Notes under the pieces: generated by a model
The model's input: the letters and a program-made list of their open reading frames with translations, nothing else
Told to the model about the DNA's origin: nothing
Databases searched by the model: none
Origin: Salinispirillum marinum
GTDB taxonomy: Bacteria; Pseudomonadota; Gammaproteobacteria; Pseudomonadales; Natronospirillaceae
DNA: 64,000 nucleotides
Assembly: GCF_042651565.1 (NCBI RefSeq)
Contig: NZ_JBHSDF010000003.1
Direction: 5' to 3' (one strand)
Shown: positions 50,821-60,148 of the stretch, piece by piece
Numbering within the stretch: the stretch's first letter is position 1
Layout of the letters: each line of letters begins with the position of its first letter
Translations under genes and position numbers: made by a program

Positions 50821-51552
50821 ATGCTGTATCTTGGCCATAAAACGTCGGCAGAGAGCGCCGTGCCGGATTGGGCAGAGCGCTTTTCTGAACTGCACGATCA
50901 TACGCATCATGAACGCCTGCGTGCTTACTACGCTGCTGGCGTAGTGCCCGGTGATACGCCGCTGTCGGATGTGCCCTTCGTGGCACTCGACTTTGAAACC
51001 ACGGGTTTGAACCCGCAGCGCGATGGCATTATCAGTATCGGTCTGGTGCCCATGACCCTGGCTCGCATTCAATGCAATGCAGCGCGGCATTGGGTGGTGA
51101 ATCCGCGCCGTGTGTTGCAGGATGAATCGGTGGTCATTCACGGCATCACGCATTCGGCCATTGCGGAAGCGCCTGACTTGATGGATATTCTGGACGACTT
51201 GTTGACTGCCCTCGCTGGGCGAATTGTGGTGGTGCATCACCACCTCATCGAACGACAGTTTTTAGACGCCGCACTAAAAGTGCGTATTAATGAAGGTATT
51301 CAGTTTCCTGTGGTGGACACCATGGCGTTGGAAGGCCGATTGCATCGGCAACGCCCGCCGAGCTTGTGGGATAAACTGCTGCGTCGGCCACAACCTTCCA
51401 TTCGCTTGGCCGACAGCCGAACGCGTTACCACTTACCTTTCTATCAACCGCATCATGCTCTGACCGATGCGCTGGCCAGTGCCGAATTGCTGCAAGCGCA
51501 AATTGCCCATCACTATACGCCGGAGACACCACTGCGGGCGCTGTGGGGATAG
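50821..51552 (+). CDS. DnaQ-like 3'-5' exonuclease family protein
   Basis: A 243-residue protein with the DEDDh exonuclease fold. The motif ExoI VALDFETTGLNPQRDGI carries the Asp and Glu metal ligands, the HLIERQFLD region gives the next Asp and HHALTDALASAELL the final His and Asp. It starts 1 bp after the DUF294 gene and is surely co-transcribed. Proteins of this pair have not been tied to replication proofreading; a nucleotide-based signalling or degradation role is possible. Confidence 0.88.
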   Translation: MLYLGHKTSAESAVPDWAERFSELHDHTHHERLRAYYAAGVVPGDTPLSDVPFVALDFETTGLNPQRDGIISIGLVPMTLARIQCNAARHWVVNPRRVLQDESVVIHGITHSAIAEAPDLMDILDDLLTALAGRIVVVHHHLIERQFLDAALKVRINEGIQFPVVDTMALEGRLHRQRPPSLWDKLLRRPQPSIRLADSRTRYHLPFYQPHHALTDALASAELLQAQIAHHYTPETPLRALWG

Positions 51553-51597
51553 TGCATACCCAACATTCGAAAATTTAACCTAGGGCATAGGTGGCGT

Positions 51598-51828
51598 TCA
51601 ATGATCGAGATGGGCCAGGGCTTTGACTCGTTTTGCCATGAGAATATCCGGCTTGCCGAAGCCGTTGGCATCGGGAATCACGCCGACAATCTGATAACCG
51701 ACTTTCTGGTAGAACTTAAACGGATGACCATGTAGATTTTTGATGTTTTGGAGTTTTTCTAACACATTCGGATATAAGTCGATTCCGCCTACAGAGGTGC
51801 GTCCGTTCTCATCATCGGTGCCCAGCCA
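51598..51828 (-). pseudogene. GNAT acetyltransferase C-terminal fragment (AAC(6')-like)
   Basis: Read on the minus strand from an in-frame stop, the sequence gives WLGTDDENGRTSVGGIDLYP, then NVLEKLQNIKNLHGHPFKFY and QKVGYQIVGVIPDANGFGK followed by PDILMAKRV to a stop at 51598. These are the C-terminal two-thirds motifs of aminoglycoside-6'-acetyltransferase-like GNAT proteins. There is no start codon and the N-terminal half (including the acetyl-CoA loop) is missing. The remaining gap to 52019 holds no other gene. Confidence 0.82.
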
Positions 51829-52019
51829 TTATGCTGCCTCTGGACAGTGTGTTTCAGCCTACTCCAGCGTTGCAATGCTCGCAACCGCGTAGGCATGCGC
51901 GTCGGCTTTGAGCGACAGCGATGGCTGAATGCTGTGATACGTCCAGCGACAGCGTTGCGTTGCACTTTGGAAAACGCGTACAGTGGCGTACCTATCTCCA
52001 TATTACAGGAATCACCCCG
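51829..52019. other. Gap between the GNAT fragment and ridA-type gene
   Basis: I see no gene here. It should hold the promoter and leader of the RidA-type gene; an AGGAAT ribosome-binding site lies before its ATG. I cannot find the lost N-terminal part of the acetyltransferase. Confidence 0.4.
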
Positions 52020-52418
52020 ATGTCGATGTCGCCTATTTTCCATATGCTTCCTGGTGCGCCGGACCCTGTTGCACCGTTCAGCCACGCCGTTGAACACGAT
52101 GGCTGGGTGTTGCTCACCGGGCAGATGCCATTTCTTGGTACAGGTTTGGACTCCGGTTATCCAGATGGCATTGAAGCGCAGACGCATCAGGTGATGAAGA
52201 ACCTGTCGGCGGTGCTGGAAGGCTGTGGTTTAGGGCTCAACAATGTACTGCAAGTACGCATCTACCTGACTCAGTTTGACCGAGATTACGAACAGATGAA
52301 TGCAGTCTATGCGTCTTATTTTCCAACCGACAAGCGCCCGGCGCGCACCTGCATTGGCGTGAACGGGTTGGCCAAAGGCGCTTTGATTGAGATCGACATG
52401 GTGGCACGGCGATTTTAG
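52020..52418 (+). CDS. RidA/YjgF family protein
   Basis: A 132-residue protein of the RidA family, which hydrolyses reactive enamine/imine intermediates to ketoacids and ammonia. From ATG 52020 it includes the segments FSHAVEHDGWVLLTGQMPF, TGLDSGYPDGIEAQTHQVMK and the C-terminal RPARTCIGVNGLAKGALIEI, where the conserved Arg and Glu (IEID) sit. It is close to an MFS exporter and may be co-transcribed. Family assignment is good, the subfamily is not determined. Confidence 0.88.
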   Translation: MSMSPIFHMLPGAPDPVAPFSHAVEHDGWVLLTGQMPFLGTGLDSGYPDGIEAQTHQVMKNLSAVLEGCGLGLNNVLQVRIYLTQFDRDYEQMNAVYASYFPTDKRPARTCIGVNGLAKGALIEIDMVARRF

Positions 52419-52449
52419 TGCCCAAAAAACCCTTCTTTAGGAATATTCC

Positions 52450-53646
52450 ATGAACACCGACATGATAAAAATGGCCTTAATACTCGGTCTGCTGAGTTGG
52501 ATTGGCCCGTTCGCCATTGATATGTACTTGCCCGCTATGCCAACCATCAGCGAAGATTTGGGCGCGTCAGTATCGGCCGCGCAGTGGACCTTGATGTCAT
52601 TCTTTATGGCGTTTGGTCTTTGTCAGCTTTTTTACGGCCCGGCTTCGGATGTGTTTGGTCGCAAGCCACCCCTGTATTTTGGTTTGAGTATTTTTGGCTT
52701 GGCCTCGCTTGGCTGTGCGTTCGCACCCACCATCGAATGGCTGATTGCTCTCCGCTTTTTGCAAGGTGTGGGAGCTGCGGCGGTCATGTCGATACCGCGT
52801 GCAGTAATCCGTGATCGTTATACGGGTTATGAAGCAACGCGTTTAATGTCCACCATCATGTTAGTGGTCGCGGTTTCCCCAATGCTGGCCCCGCTGATGG
52901 GCAGTGCGATCATCGTGCCGTTTGGCTGGCGTGCCGTTTTTCTCTCGGTTGCGTTGGCAACGGTGCTGGCCATGTTGCTGACTGGTTTCGCGCTCAAGGA
53001 AACACTGGCACCGGCTGACCGCGCTCCCTTCCGTTTCAACGCTATGATGAGCGCCTTTGGCGTGTTGTTTCGCGATTCCGGGTACATGGGTTTAACGTTG
53101 ATCGGTGGTATGGGTATGGCAAGTTTCTTTGCCTTTTTGGCGACTGCCTCCTTTCTGTATATTGGCTATTATGGCCTGACACCGTTTCAGTTCAGCCTTG
53201 CTTTTGCGCTGAATGCGTTAGGTTTCTTTACCACCAGCCAGGTCGCGGCGAATCTCGGTGCACGGTTTGGCTCGATTGCCGTCGTCAAATGGGCTGTGGC
53301 GGGCTACGCCATTTCGGCTTGTCTGATGTTCATTGTGGTAGCCCTTGGGCACGACAGCTTTCCGCTGCTGGTTGCCATGTTGGTGACCACCTACGCATTC
53401 CTTGGGCTGGTGGTGCCCACGTCGATGGTGTTGTCATTGGAAGAGCATGGGCCGATTGCAGGCACTGCGGCCGCTTTGGGTGGCACACTGCAATTGATGC
53501 TCGGTGCCTTAGCCATCGCAGTGATCAGTGTGGTCTTTGATGGCACACCGCTGATGCTGACGGCGGCCATTGCCCTATGCTCAGTGGTGGCAGCGGGATT
53601 GTCACTGCTTACCTTGCGGGTTGTGCCACAAGAGGCGGTGGCTTAA
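52450..53646 (+). CDS. Bcr/CflA-type multidrug MFS transporter
   Basis: A 398-residue inner-membrane protein with twelve helices. The segments GPFAIDMYLPAMPTISEDLG and FYGPASDVFGRKPPL with the loop motif GxxxDxxGRKxxL are hallmarks of the Bcr/CflA group of proton-driven drug or sulfonamide/bicyclomycin exporters. Overlap of 4 bp with the convergent aguA stop shows tight packing. Substrate is not predictable. Confidence 0.88.
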   Translation: MNTDMIKMALILGLLSWIGPFAIDMYLPAMPTISEDLGASVSAAQWTLMSFFMAFGLCQLFYGPASDVFGRKPPLYFGLSIFGLASLGCAFAPTIEWLIALRFLQGVGAAAVMSIPRAVIRDRYTGYEATRLMSTIMLVVAVSPMLAPLMGSAIIVPFGWRAVFLSVALATVLAMLLTGFALKETLAPADRAPFRFNAMMSAFGVLFRDSGYMGLTLIGGMGMASFFAFLATASFLYIGYYGLTPFQFSLAFALNALGFFTTSQVAANLGARFGSIAVVKWAVAGYAISACLMFIVVALGHDSFPLLVAMLVTTYAFLGLVVPTSMVLSLEEHGPIAGTAAALGGTLQLMLGALAIAVISVVFDGTPLMLTAAIALCSVVAAGLSLLTLRVVPQEAVA

Positions 53647-54746
53647 GCGCTTGGCTGCTGCTGAGTAATACAGTGAATATTCCCGCCGCCGAGCAGAATT
53701 TCCCGGCCCGGAACCTGAACGATTTCATGCTCTGGTAGCAGGTCACGCAACAACTGCGCGGCGACTTCGTCCATTGGGTCGTCGAACTTGGGCATGATGA
53801 CACCACCGTTCACGAACAAGAAATTGATGTAGCTGCCGGCCAAGCGCTGCCCAGCGCTGCGCGCCATCCCGTCGGCCACCGGGTCAACACCCAATGCTTC
53901 ATCTTCGGTGATGAACAGCGGGCCGGGTACAGGGATTTTATGTACTTTCAGGCTGCGGCCTTGGGCATCGGTCTGTTTGATCAAATGATCGTAAGCGGCT
54001 TTTGACCGAGCGAACTGTGGGTCTTGCTCGTCAACTGTCCACCCTAAGGCAATCTCGCCGGGGCGAATAAAGCAGGCCACGTTGTCGATGTGGTCGTTGG
54101 TTTCGTCTTCGTAGATGCCTTCGGCAATCCACAGGACTTTTTCAACGCTTAAATAGTCACACAGGCGTTGTTCGATCTCCCCACGTGACAATTCGGGGTT
54201 GCGGTTCGGGTGCAGTAAGCAGGCTTCGGTGACCAACACCGTGCCTTCGCCATCCACATGAATGGAGCCACCTTCCAAAATAAAATCGGTGCGATAACGG
54301 TCTTTACCTTCCACTTGCAGCACTTTGCGCGCGACTTGGTCGTCGCGGTCCCACGGGAAATACAGCCCGCTGTGCAGTCCACCCCAGGCATTGAACATCC
54401 AGTCTACACCGCGCAGCTCACCGGCCGCATTGCGCACAAAGGTCGGCCCCACGTCACGCATCCAGGCGTCGTTGCTGCTGATTTCCAGCACGCGGACGCC
54501 TTCGTCTGCGGCAAACTGCAAACAAGCGTTCTCATACTGCGCGGCCGATACCCCAATGCTCACCGGTTGAAAGCGCGCAATGGCGCGCGCCACATTGATG
54601 AACGCTTGTTGCGCGGGCTTGGCGCCCAAACGCCAGTTATCGGGGCGTTCCGGCCACAGCATCCAAGTTTGCTGTTGCGGTGCCCACTCGGCAGGCATCC
54701 AAAAGCCGTCGGCACGTGGCGTAGTGTTGAGTGTCCGGCTGGTCAT
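53643..54746 (-). CDS. aguA: Agmatine deiminase
   Basis: Converts agmatine to N-carbamoylputrescine and ammonia. The 367-residue protein of the guanidino-modifying superfamily has FWMPAEWAPQQQTWMLWPER at the N-terminus, the acidic SSNDAWMRDVGPTFV with substrate-binding Asp, GGSIHVDGEGTVLVTE with the active His, and Cys359 in LLGGGNIHCITQQ as the nucleophile. It lies 12 bp after aguB, in the operon aguB-aguA, and supplies the putrescine unit downstream in the window. Confidence 0.95.
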   Translation of the reverse strand: MTSRTLNTTPRADGFWMPAEWAPQQQTWMLWPERPDNWRLGAKPAQQAFINVARAIARFQPVSIGVSAAQYENACLQFAADEGVRVLEISSNDAWMRDVGPTFVRNAAGELRGVDWMFNAWGGLHSGLYFPWDRDDQVARKVLQVEGKDRYRTDFILEGGSIHVDGEGTVLVTEACLLHPNRNPELSRGEIEQRLCDYLSVEKVLWIAEGIYEDETNDHIDNVACFIRPGEIALGWTVDEQDPQFARSKAAYDHLIKQTDAQGRSLKVHKIPVPGPLFITEDEALGVDPVADGMARSAGQRLAGSYINFLFVNGGVIMPKFDDPMDEVAAQLLRDLLPEHEIVQVPGREILLGGGNIHCITQQQPSA

Positions 54747-54758
54747 TGAAGACTCCGC

Positions 54759-55631
54759 TTAAAAGGTTTTACCGTCTTTGGTCAATATGGCGTCATACAA
54801 ATCCGGACGGCGGTCACGGAAGACACCCCAGCTGTGGCGTTTGGTTGCCAGTGCTTCCAAATCAAAGGTATGAACCAGTACACCGTCTTCGGTGCGGTTC
54901 AGTTCCTGCACCTTGGTGCCGGATTCATCAGCAATGAACGACGAACCATAGAAGGTTTGTGATTGCTCACCTTCATACTCTGTTCCAATACGGTTACTGA
55001 CAATCACCGGCATTAGGTTAGCGGCGGCATGGCCACACTGGGTGTTCTGCCAATGCGCGGCAGAATCCAATGAGCTGTCGTGCGGTTCACTGCCAATGGC
55101 GGTGGGGTAGAACAGCAGTTCCGCACCCATGAGGGCCATGCAGCGCGCGGTTTCCGGGAACCACTGATCCCAGCAGATGCCAACGCCGACTTTGGCGTAT
55201 GCGGTGTCCCACACTTGGAAGCCGGTGTCGCCGGGGGTGAAATAGAATTTCTCGGAATAGCCGGGGCCATCCGGAATGTGCGTTTTGCGGTAAATGCCCA
55301 TGACGGAGCCGTCGGCATCGATCATGACCACGGTGTTGTAATAGGCGTTATTGGCGCGTTCGTAAATGCTGATGGGCAGCACAACCTTCAGCTCTGCGGC
55401 CACTTTGGCAAAGTGCGCAACAGCCGGGTTTTCTTCTACAGGTGTGGCGAACGAAAGGTATTCATATTTCTGTTTTTGGCAGAAATAGCAACGTTCGAAC
55501 AATTCTTGCAGCAAGATGATTTGCGCCCCTTGGGCGTGTGCTTCGCGGACTTTTACTTCAGCGTTACGGATGTTTTCGTCTACATCCCAGCCGCAAGCCA
55601 TTTGGGTGGCGGCAACGGTTACGTTTCTCAT
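54759..55631 (-). CDS. aguB: N-carbamoylputrescine amidohydrolase
   Basis: Hydrolyses N-carbamoylputrescine to putrescine, carbon dioxide and ammonia. The 290-residue nitrilase-family protein has the catalytic Glu43 (LLQELFERCYFCQ), Lys116 (YRKTHIPDGPGY) and Cys153 (GVGICWDQWFPE). The unusual double-Cys segment ERCYFCQKQ is typical of AguB. Leads the aguBA operon with about 330 bp of upstream region. Confidence 0.95.
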   Translation of the reverse strand: MRNVTVAATQMACGWDVDENIRNAEVKVREAHAQGAQIILLQELFERCYFCQKQKYEYLSFATPVEENPAVAHFAKVAAELKVVLPISIYERANNAYYNTVVMIDADGSVMGIYRKTHIPDGPGYSEKFYFTPGDTGFQVWDTAYAKVGVGICWDQWFPETARCMALMGAELLFYPTAIGSEPHDSSLDSAAHWQNTQCGHAAANLMPVIVSNRIGTEYEGEQSQTFYGSSFIADESGTKVQELNRTEDGVLVHTFDLEALATKRHSWGVFRDRRPDLYDAILTKDGKTF

Positions 55632-55962
55632 AATAACCTCATCTATTATTGGCGGCGCATGATGCCATGGCCGCGATAATTATCTACCTTTTTTCGGCGT
55701 GCAGGTGGGGGGCGCCTATTACCATCATGTCAAATAGCGCTTAGCGCTCTGCTACCTATCGTTAACGTTTGGCTATCGGCGAGCTGTGTGAGATAGGGAT
55801 GGCCTGTGCAGGGGCGTCTGCCGCCAAGGATGGCGGCAGCGAGCCAGCAGGGATGCTTTCACGGCGTCCCCTAACAGGCCCTTCCTATCTTGTGCATCGC
55901 GCCCACTAGATCATTCACGGCGTCCCGAGGAAAGGTATACCCACCCGCTTAACCTTAGAAGA
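55632..55962. other. Intergenic region between puuA and aguB
   Basis: This 331-bp region carries the aguBA promoter at its left end and a large palindromic element (55791-55890) at its right end, followed by a second copy of the TTCACGGCGTCCC motif (55914-55926). I see no coding frame. It contains no clear PuuR-like box. Confidence 0.6.
55791..55890. repeat. Large (100-bp) palindromic intergenic element
   Basis: AGATAGG (55791-55797) and CCTATCT (55884-55890) are the outer arms; GGCCTGT and AGGGGCGTC pair with GGCGTCCCCT and ACAGGCC further in, and CTGCCGCCA-AGGA-TGGCGGCAG (55818-55839) makes a perfect inner 9-bp hairpin. The stretch AGCCAGCAGGGATGCTTTCACGG is like a repeat family known from Marinobacter, Halomonas and Pseudomonas intergenic sequence. 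It probably acts as a terminator or REP-type element after puuA. Confidence 0.65.
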
Positions 55963-57324
55963 TCAAAGATAGGGTAGCAGCAATTCCAACTCCATGGGGG
56001 TGATCTGCCGCTCGAATAGCCGCACTTCCGACCATTTGCAAATACTGTACATCTCAATGAAGTCTTTACCGAACCAATCCAGCACCCGAGCGTCGCCCTT
56101 CATCGCCCGCAACGCATCGCGTGGATTATCCGCCAGCTCAGGGTGGTTCTGCTCATAAGCATTACCCTCTGTTGGTGGTGGTGGCTCAATCTTATGCATA
56201 ATGCCTTCCGCCGCCCCCGCCAACACCACCGCCACCGCCAAGTACGGGTTTGCATCTGCCCCACTCATACGGTGCTCAATACGGTGCGCCTCCACGTTAC
56301 CGGAAGGAATACGTAATGCCAATGTCCGGTTATCGTAGCCCCACGTCTTACTGGTCGGCGCTAGAAAATCCGGACTTAACCGACGGTAACTGTTGATGTT
56401 CGGTGCCAGCAACGCTTGCGTCGCATCCGCCATGGAAATGATGCCACCCATCGCCCAGCGCATGTATTTGTTGTTCAGCACATCTTCTGTACCGAAGATG
56501 TTGTTGCCGTCTTTATCCATCAGGCTCAAATGGATATGCATACCACTGCCCGCATGCTCAATGTAAGGTTTTGCCATAAAAGTGGCTTCCATTTCCCACT
56601 TCTTTGCCACCTGTGTGATCACCCGCTTTAACAGCACCGCGTGGTCCGCCGCCTGCAGCGGATCGTTACAGTAGTTTAAGTTCACTTCAAACTGACCGGG
56701 CGCGTATTCCGTGATCACCGTATCCGCCGGTATATTTTGCGCATGGGCCGTATCAATAACATCGCGGATGAAGAAATCGTAATCATCCAGATCGTCCATG
56801 GAATAAACTTGCTTGGAACTCATGCGACGGCCACTGGTGGGTGATACCGGTGGCTGTAAATGACCGTCGGCGTCGCGGTCTTTATCCATAAGATAAAATT
56901 CCATTTCTACCGCAATGCCGGGCGTATAACCCATATTGTTGAACGCATCCATCACGCGACGCAGCACTTGTCGAGGGTCGATACTGAACGGCGTTTCGCC
57001 ATCGGTTTCGTACATACAGAAAAGTGCTTGGGCGCGATCTTCACCGATCCATGGCACCGTCGCTAACGTGCCAGGCACCGGTAGGCAGAGGTAATCCGGG
57101 TCACCGGCATCGGCGCCTAAGCCGGTTTCTTCCACCGTTGTACCGGTGGCATCCAAGGCCATTACGGAGCCGGGAAGGTTGAAGCCTTCGGTGAATACTT
57201 TATCCAGGAGCTCAATTTCAATGCGCTTGCCGCGAATCACGCCGTTCAGGTCGCCAATCAGTAACTCAATGGTCTGAACGTCCGGGTGTTGTTCTAAAAA
57301 TGCTGCAACTTCAGGGTTTGTCAT
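55963..57324 (-). CDS. puuA: Gamma-glutamylputrescine synthetase (glutamine synthetase family), copy 1
   Basis: An ATP-dependent ligase that joins glutamate to putrescine. The 453-residue protein has the glutamine-synthetase layout: the N-terminal LLIGDLNGVIRGKRI, the metal site VEMEFYLMDKDRD, GSGMHIHLSLMD with His/Glu ligands, then the ATP site NSYRRLSPDFLAP and NRTLALRIPSG. Lack of the adenylylation loop and the sequence type favour PuuA over GlnA. It lies 28 bp after gabD, so one transcript is likely. A second copy at 61032 is divergent in sequence. Confidence 0.88.
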   Translation of the reverse strand: MTNPEVAAFLEQHPDVQTIELLIGDLNGVIRGKRIEIELLDKVFTEGFNLPGSVMALDATGTTVEETGLGADAGDPDYLCLPVPGTLATVPWIGEDRAQALFCMYETDGETPFSIDPRQVLRRVMDAFNNMGYTPGIAVEMEFYLMDKDRDADGHLQPPVSPTSGRRMSSKQVYSMDDLDDYDFFIRDVIDTAHAQNIPADTVITEYAPGQFEVNLNYCNDPLQAADHAVLLKRVITQVAKKWEMEATFMAKPYIEHAGSGMHIHLSLMDKDGNNIFGTEDVLNNKYMRWAMGGIISMADATQALLAPNINSYRRLSPDFLAPTSKTWGYDNRTLALRIPSGNVEAHRIEHRMSGADANPYLAVAVVLAGAAEGIMHKIEPPPPTEGNAYEQNHPELADNPRDALRAMKGDARVLDWFGKDFIEMYSICKWSEVRLFERQITPMELELLLPYL

Positions 57325-57352
57325 GATGCAATCTCGTTCATTGAACGGCCAG

Positions 57353-58801
57353 TTACAGGCCGCCCATACACATATATTTGATGTCCAGGTATTCTTCGAT
57401 GCCGTATCGGGAGCCCTCGCGGCCTAAGCCAGACTCTTTCACGCCGCCAAAAGGAGCGACTTCGGTAGAAATAATACCTTCATTGATGCCCACCATGCCG
57501 TATTCCAGCGCCTCGGCAACGCGCCACACGCGACCGATGTCGCGGCTGTAAAAGTACGCGGCCAAGCCGAAGGGTGTGTCGTTAGCCATTTGAATGGCCT
57601 CTTCTTCGGTCTCGAAGCGAAACAAGGGCGATACCGGCCCGAAGATTTCTTCTTGTGCCACCGCCATGTTGGTCGTGACGTTGGTTAAAACCGTCGGTTC
57701 AAAGAAGCTACCGCCGAGCGCATGGCGTTTGCCACCCAGTAATACGGTTGCGCCTTTGTTGCGCGCATCGTCCACTAGGCGTTCAACTTTCTGCACACCG
57801 GCTTCATTAATGAGTGGGCCTTGGGTCACGCCTTCGTCCGCACCGTTGCCCACTTTTAGACCGCTAACGGCTTTCGCCAACGCCTCCGCGAAGCGATCGT
57901 ACACGCCCGACTGCACCAAAAACCGGTTCGTACATACGCAGGTTTGCCCGGTGTTGCGGTATTTGGAGGCTAAAGCACCGGCGACAGCAGCATCGATATC
58001 TGCGTCATCAAACACGATGAAAGGTGCATTACCGCCGAGTTCCATGGACACACGTTTGACGGTATTCGCCGCTTGTTTAAGCAGAATTTTTCCCACGGGG
58101 GTTGAGCCCGTGAAGGACACCTTGCGCACCAGCGGATGTTCGCTTAATACAGCGCCAACGTCTTTGCCGCTGGACGCCGGAACGACATTGAAGACGCCCG
58201 CCGGTAGTCCGGCTTGGCGACCTAATTCGGCCAAGGCCAAGGCAGTTAACGGTGTGGCTTCGGCAGGTTTTACGACGACGGTGCACCCGGCAGCCAAAGC
58301 CGGCGCACATTTGCGGGTGATCATCGCCAGCGGAAAATTCCATGGCGTAATGGCCGTACATACCCCAATCGGTTGTTTGCTGGCTAATAGACGACGCCCC
58401 TGGGCGTTGGTAGGAATAACATCGCCATATACCCGGCGCGCTTCTTCGGCAAACCATTCAATGAACGAACCGCCATAGGCCACTTCGCCCTTGGACTCTG
58501 CCAGCGGCTTACCGCATTCTTGCGTCATTAATAGGGCAATGTCGTCTTGATGTTCGTTAATCAGCGCGAACCAGCGTTTCAAAATCGTTGCACGCTCTTT
58601 CGCGGTGGTATGCCGCCAGGTTTTAAACGCCTCGGCGGCGGCTTCGACGGCGCGGGTTGCATCGAGTGCAGAGCAGTCGGCTACGTTGGCCAGCACGTCA
58701 CCGGTGGCAGGGTTGCGCACAGGAAAGGTTTTTCCTGTATCAGCCTGTTGCCATTCTCCGTTGATAAAAGCGTGCTCTAACAGTAGCGTGGTGGTCTTCA
58801 C
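57353..58801 (-). CDS. gabD: NAD(P)-dependent succinate-semialdehyde dehydrogenase
   Basis: Oxidises succinate semialdehyde to succinate, the exit of the putrescine/GABA route. The 482-residue aldehyde dehydrogenase has TPWNFPLAMITRKCAPALA, FTGSTPVGK, the catalytic Glu in MELGGNAPFIVFD and the nucleophilic Cys in GQTCVCTNRF, whose CxxC is typical of GabD. It starts the gabD-puuA operon, with a PuuR-like box about 30-45 bp upstream. Divergent from the nitronate monooxygenase gene. Confidence 0.93.
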   Translation of the reverse strand: MKTTTLLLEHAFINGEWQQADTGKTFPVRNPATGDVLANVADCSALDATRAVEAAAEAFKTWRHTTAKERATILKRWFALINEHQDDIALLMTQECGKPLAESKGEVAYGGSFIEWFAEEARRVYGDVIPTNAQGRRLLASKQPIGVCTAITPWNFPLAMITRKCAPALAAGCTVVVKPAEATPLTALALAELGRQAGLPAGVFNVVPASSGKDVGAVLSEHPLVRKVSFTGSTPVGKILLKQAANTVKRVSMELGGNAPFIVFDDADIDAAVAGALASKYRNTGQTCVCTNRFLVQSGVYDRFAEALAKAVSGLKVGNGADEGVTQGPLINEAGVQKVERLVDDARNKGATVLLGGKRHALGGSFFEPTVLTNVTTNMAVAQEEIFGPVSPLFRFETEEEAIQMANDTPFGLAAYFYSRDIGRVWRVAEALEYGMVGINEGIISTEVAPFGGVKESGLGREGSRYGIEEYLDIKYMCMGGL

Positions 58802-58829
58802 AATGGTCCCCTCGTCTTGCTTAGGGTGT

Positions 58830-58844
58830 TTAATATAATTAACA
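58830..58844. promoter_or_regulatory. PuuR-like operator 1 (before gabD)
   Basis: TTAATATAATTAACA matches 12 of 15 bases of the E. coli PuuR recognition sequence AAAATATAATGAACA. It lies 29 bp upstream of the gabD start and about 110 bp upstream of the nitronate monooxygenase start. Confidence 0.7.
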
Positions 58845-58954
58845 TTTTGGCTGTTTTGAACTTATTTGTTAAAAATATTTTATGGTGCTTGGCGTTGCAG
58901 CCGCAAACTGCGTGCCACTATTGCCGTGCTTAATCAGTAAACAAGGTGTCAAAA

Positions 58955-59998
58955 ATGATGGATTTAACGCAGCTCGGTTTAGCATTTCCCCTAATACAAG
59001 CACCGATGGCCGGTGTGCAGGACAGCGCTCTAACCATTGCCGTCACTGAGGCAGGCGGGTTAGGTTCCTTACCCTGCGCCATGTTGTCAGCCGAACAATT
59101 GGATGCGGCCTTGCGACAAATTCGCCAGCACACTCAAGGCCCCTATAACGTCAACTTTTTCTGCCATATGCCCCCCGAATACGATGCCGAACGTGACCTG
59201 TTGTGGCGTGCCGCTTTGCAACCCTGTTACGAACGCTTCGGTTTAACGTTGCCAACATCAACCTCGCAACCCAGCCGCCAGCCCTTTAATGATGCCATGG
59301 CCGAGGTGCTAGAGGCGCATAAGCCTGCCGTGGTCAGCTTTCATTTTGGTTTGCCAGCTCCGGCGTTGCTAAAACGGGTGCAGCGTTTGGGTGCCCAGAT
59401 ATGGTCTTCAGCGACCACGCTCGACGAGGCGCTTTGGTTGGAAAAACAGGGCGCTGATGTGATTATTGCCCAGGGCTTGGAAGCCGGTGGACATCGGGGG
59501 ATGTTCCTTTCAACCGACCTCAAAACACAGCAGCGTCGTATGCCTTTGCTGCGTGATGTACTGGCTAATGTAAAGGTGCCGGTGGTCGCTGCCGGAGGCA
59601 TTGCAACGCCCGAAGACGTAACCGAAGCGATGGCGGCCGGAGCGGCTGGGGTGCAGGTTGGCACGGCTTATTTACGCAGTCTTGAAGCCACGACATCACC
59701 TCTGCACCGCGCTGCCTTGAGCAGTTCGGCGGCGCAGATGACCGCCTTGACCAATTTGTATTCGGGGCGCCCGGCGCGTGGTTTGGTCACGGAATTGATG
59801 AATGATTTGGGTGCTATGAGTGCCATTGTGCCTCCGTTCCCTTTGGCATCTAATGCTCTGGCACCATTGCGCCAAGCTGCAGAGGCGCAGGGCGTGGCTG
59901 ACTTCTCGCCATTGTGGGCGGGTGAGCGCGCGCCGGAATGTCGGGAAGCCAGTGCAGCGGAGATCACGGCCTTTCTAGCTCAGGGGTTTGTGGTGTGA
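58955..59998 (+). CDS. Nitronate monooxygenase family flavoprotein
   Basis: A flavin-dependent enzyme oxidising alkyl nitronates. From ATG 58955 (AAGG site) the protein is 347 residues with the TIM-barrel NMO pattern: FPLIQAPMAGVQDSALTIAV at the start with the FMN-binding GGLGSLP, IIAQGLEAGGHRGMF, VPVVAAGGIATPEDVTEAM and GAAGVQVGTAYLRS. It is divergent from gabD and does not belong to the known Puu pathway; it may be unrelated or respond to the same operator. Confidence 0.88.
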   Translation: MMDLTQLGLAFPLIQAPMAGVQDSALTIAVTEAGGLGSLPCAMLSAEQLDAALRQIRQHTQGPYNVNFFCHMPPEYDAERDLLWRAALQPCYERFGLTLPTSTSQPSRQPFNDAMAEVLEAHKPAVVSFHFGLPAPALLKRVQRLGAQIWSSATTLDEALWLEKQGADVIIAQGLEAGGHRGMFLSTDLKTQQRRMPLLRDVLANVKVPVVAAGGIATPEDVTEAMAAGAAGVQVGTAYLRSLEATTSPLHRAALSSSAAQMTALTNLYSGRPARGLVTELMNDLGAMSAIVPPFPLASNALAPLRQAAEAQGVADFSPLWAGERAPECREASAAEITAFLAQGFVV

Positions 59999-60148
59999 CC
60001 TTTGCACAGTGCATAGATGATGGTCTGAATGGTCAGAAAACAGAGTAAGTCTGTGCATAGGCTGCACGAAAGCAGGGCGTGAGTGCGCTAGAATAGAGCG
60101 TTTCCGAGTGTTCGATATAATTTACAAAAGTGGCTTTAAGCTCTCTTG

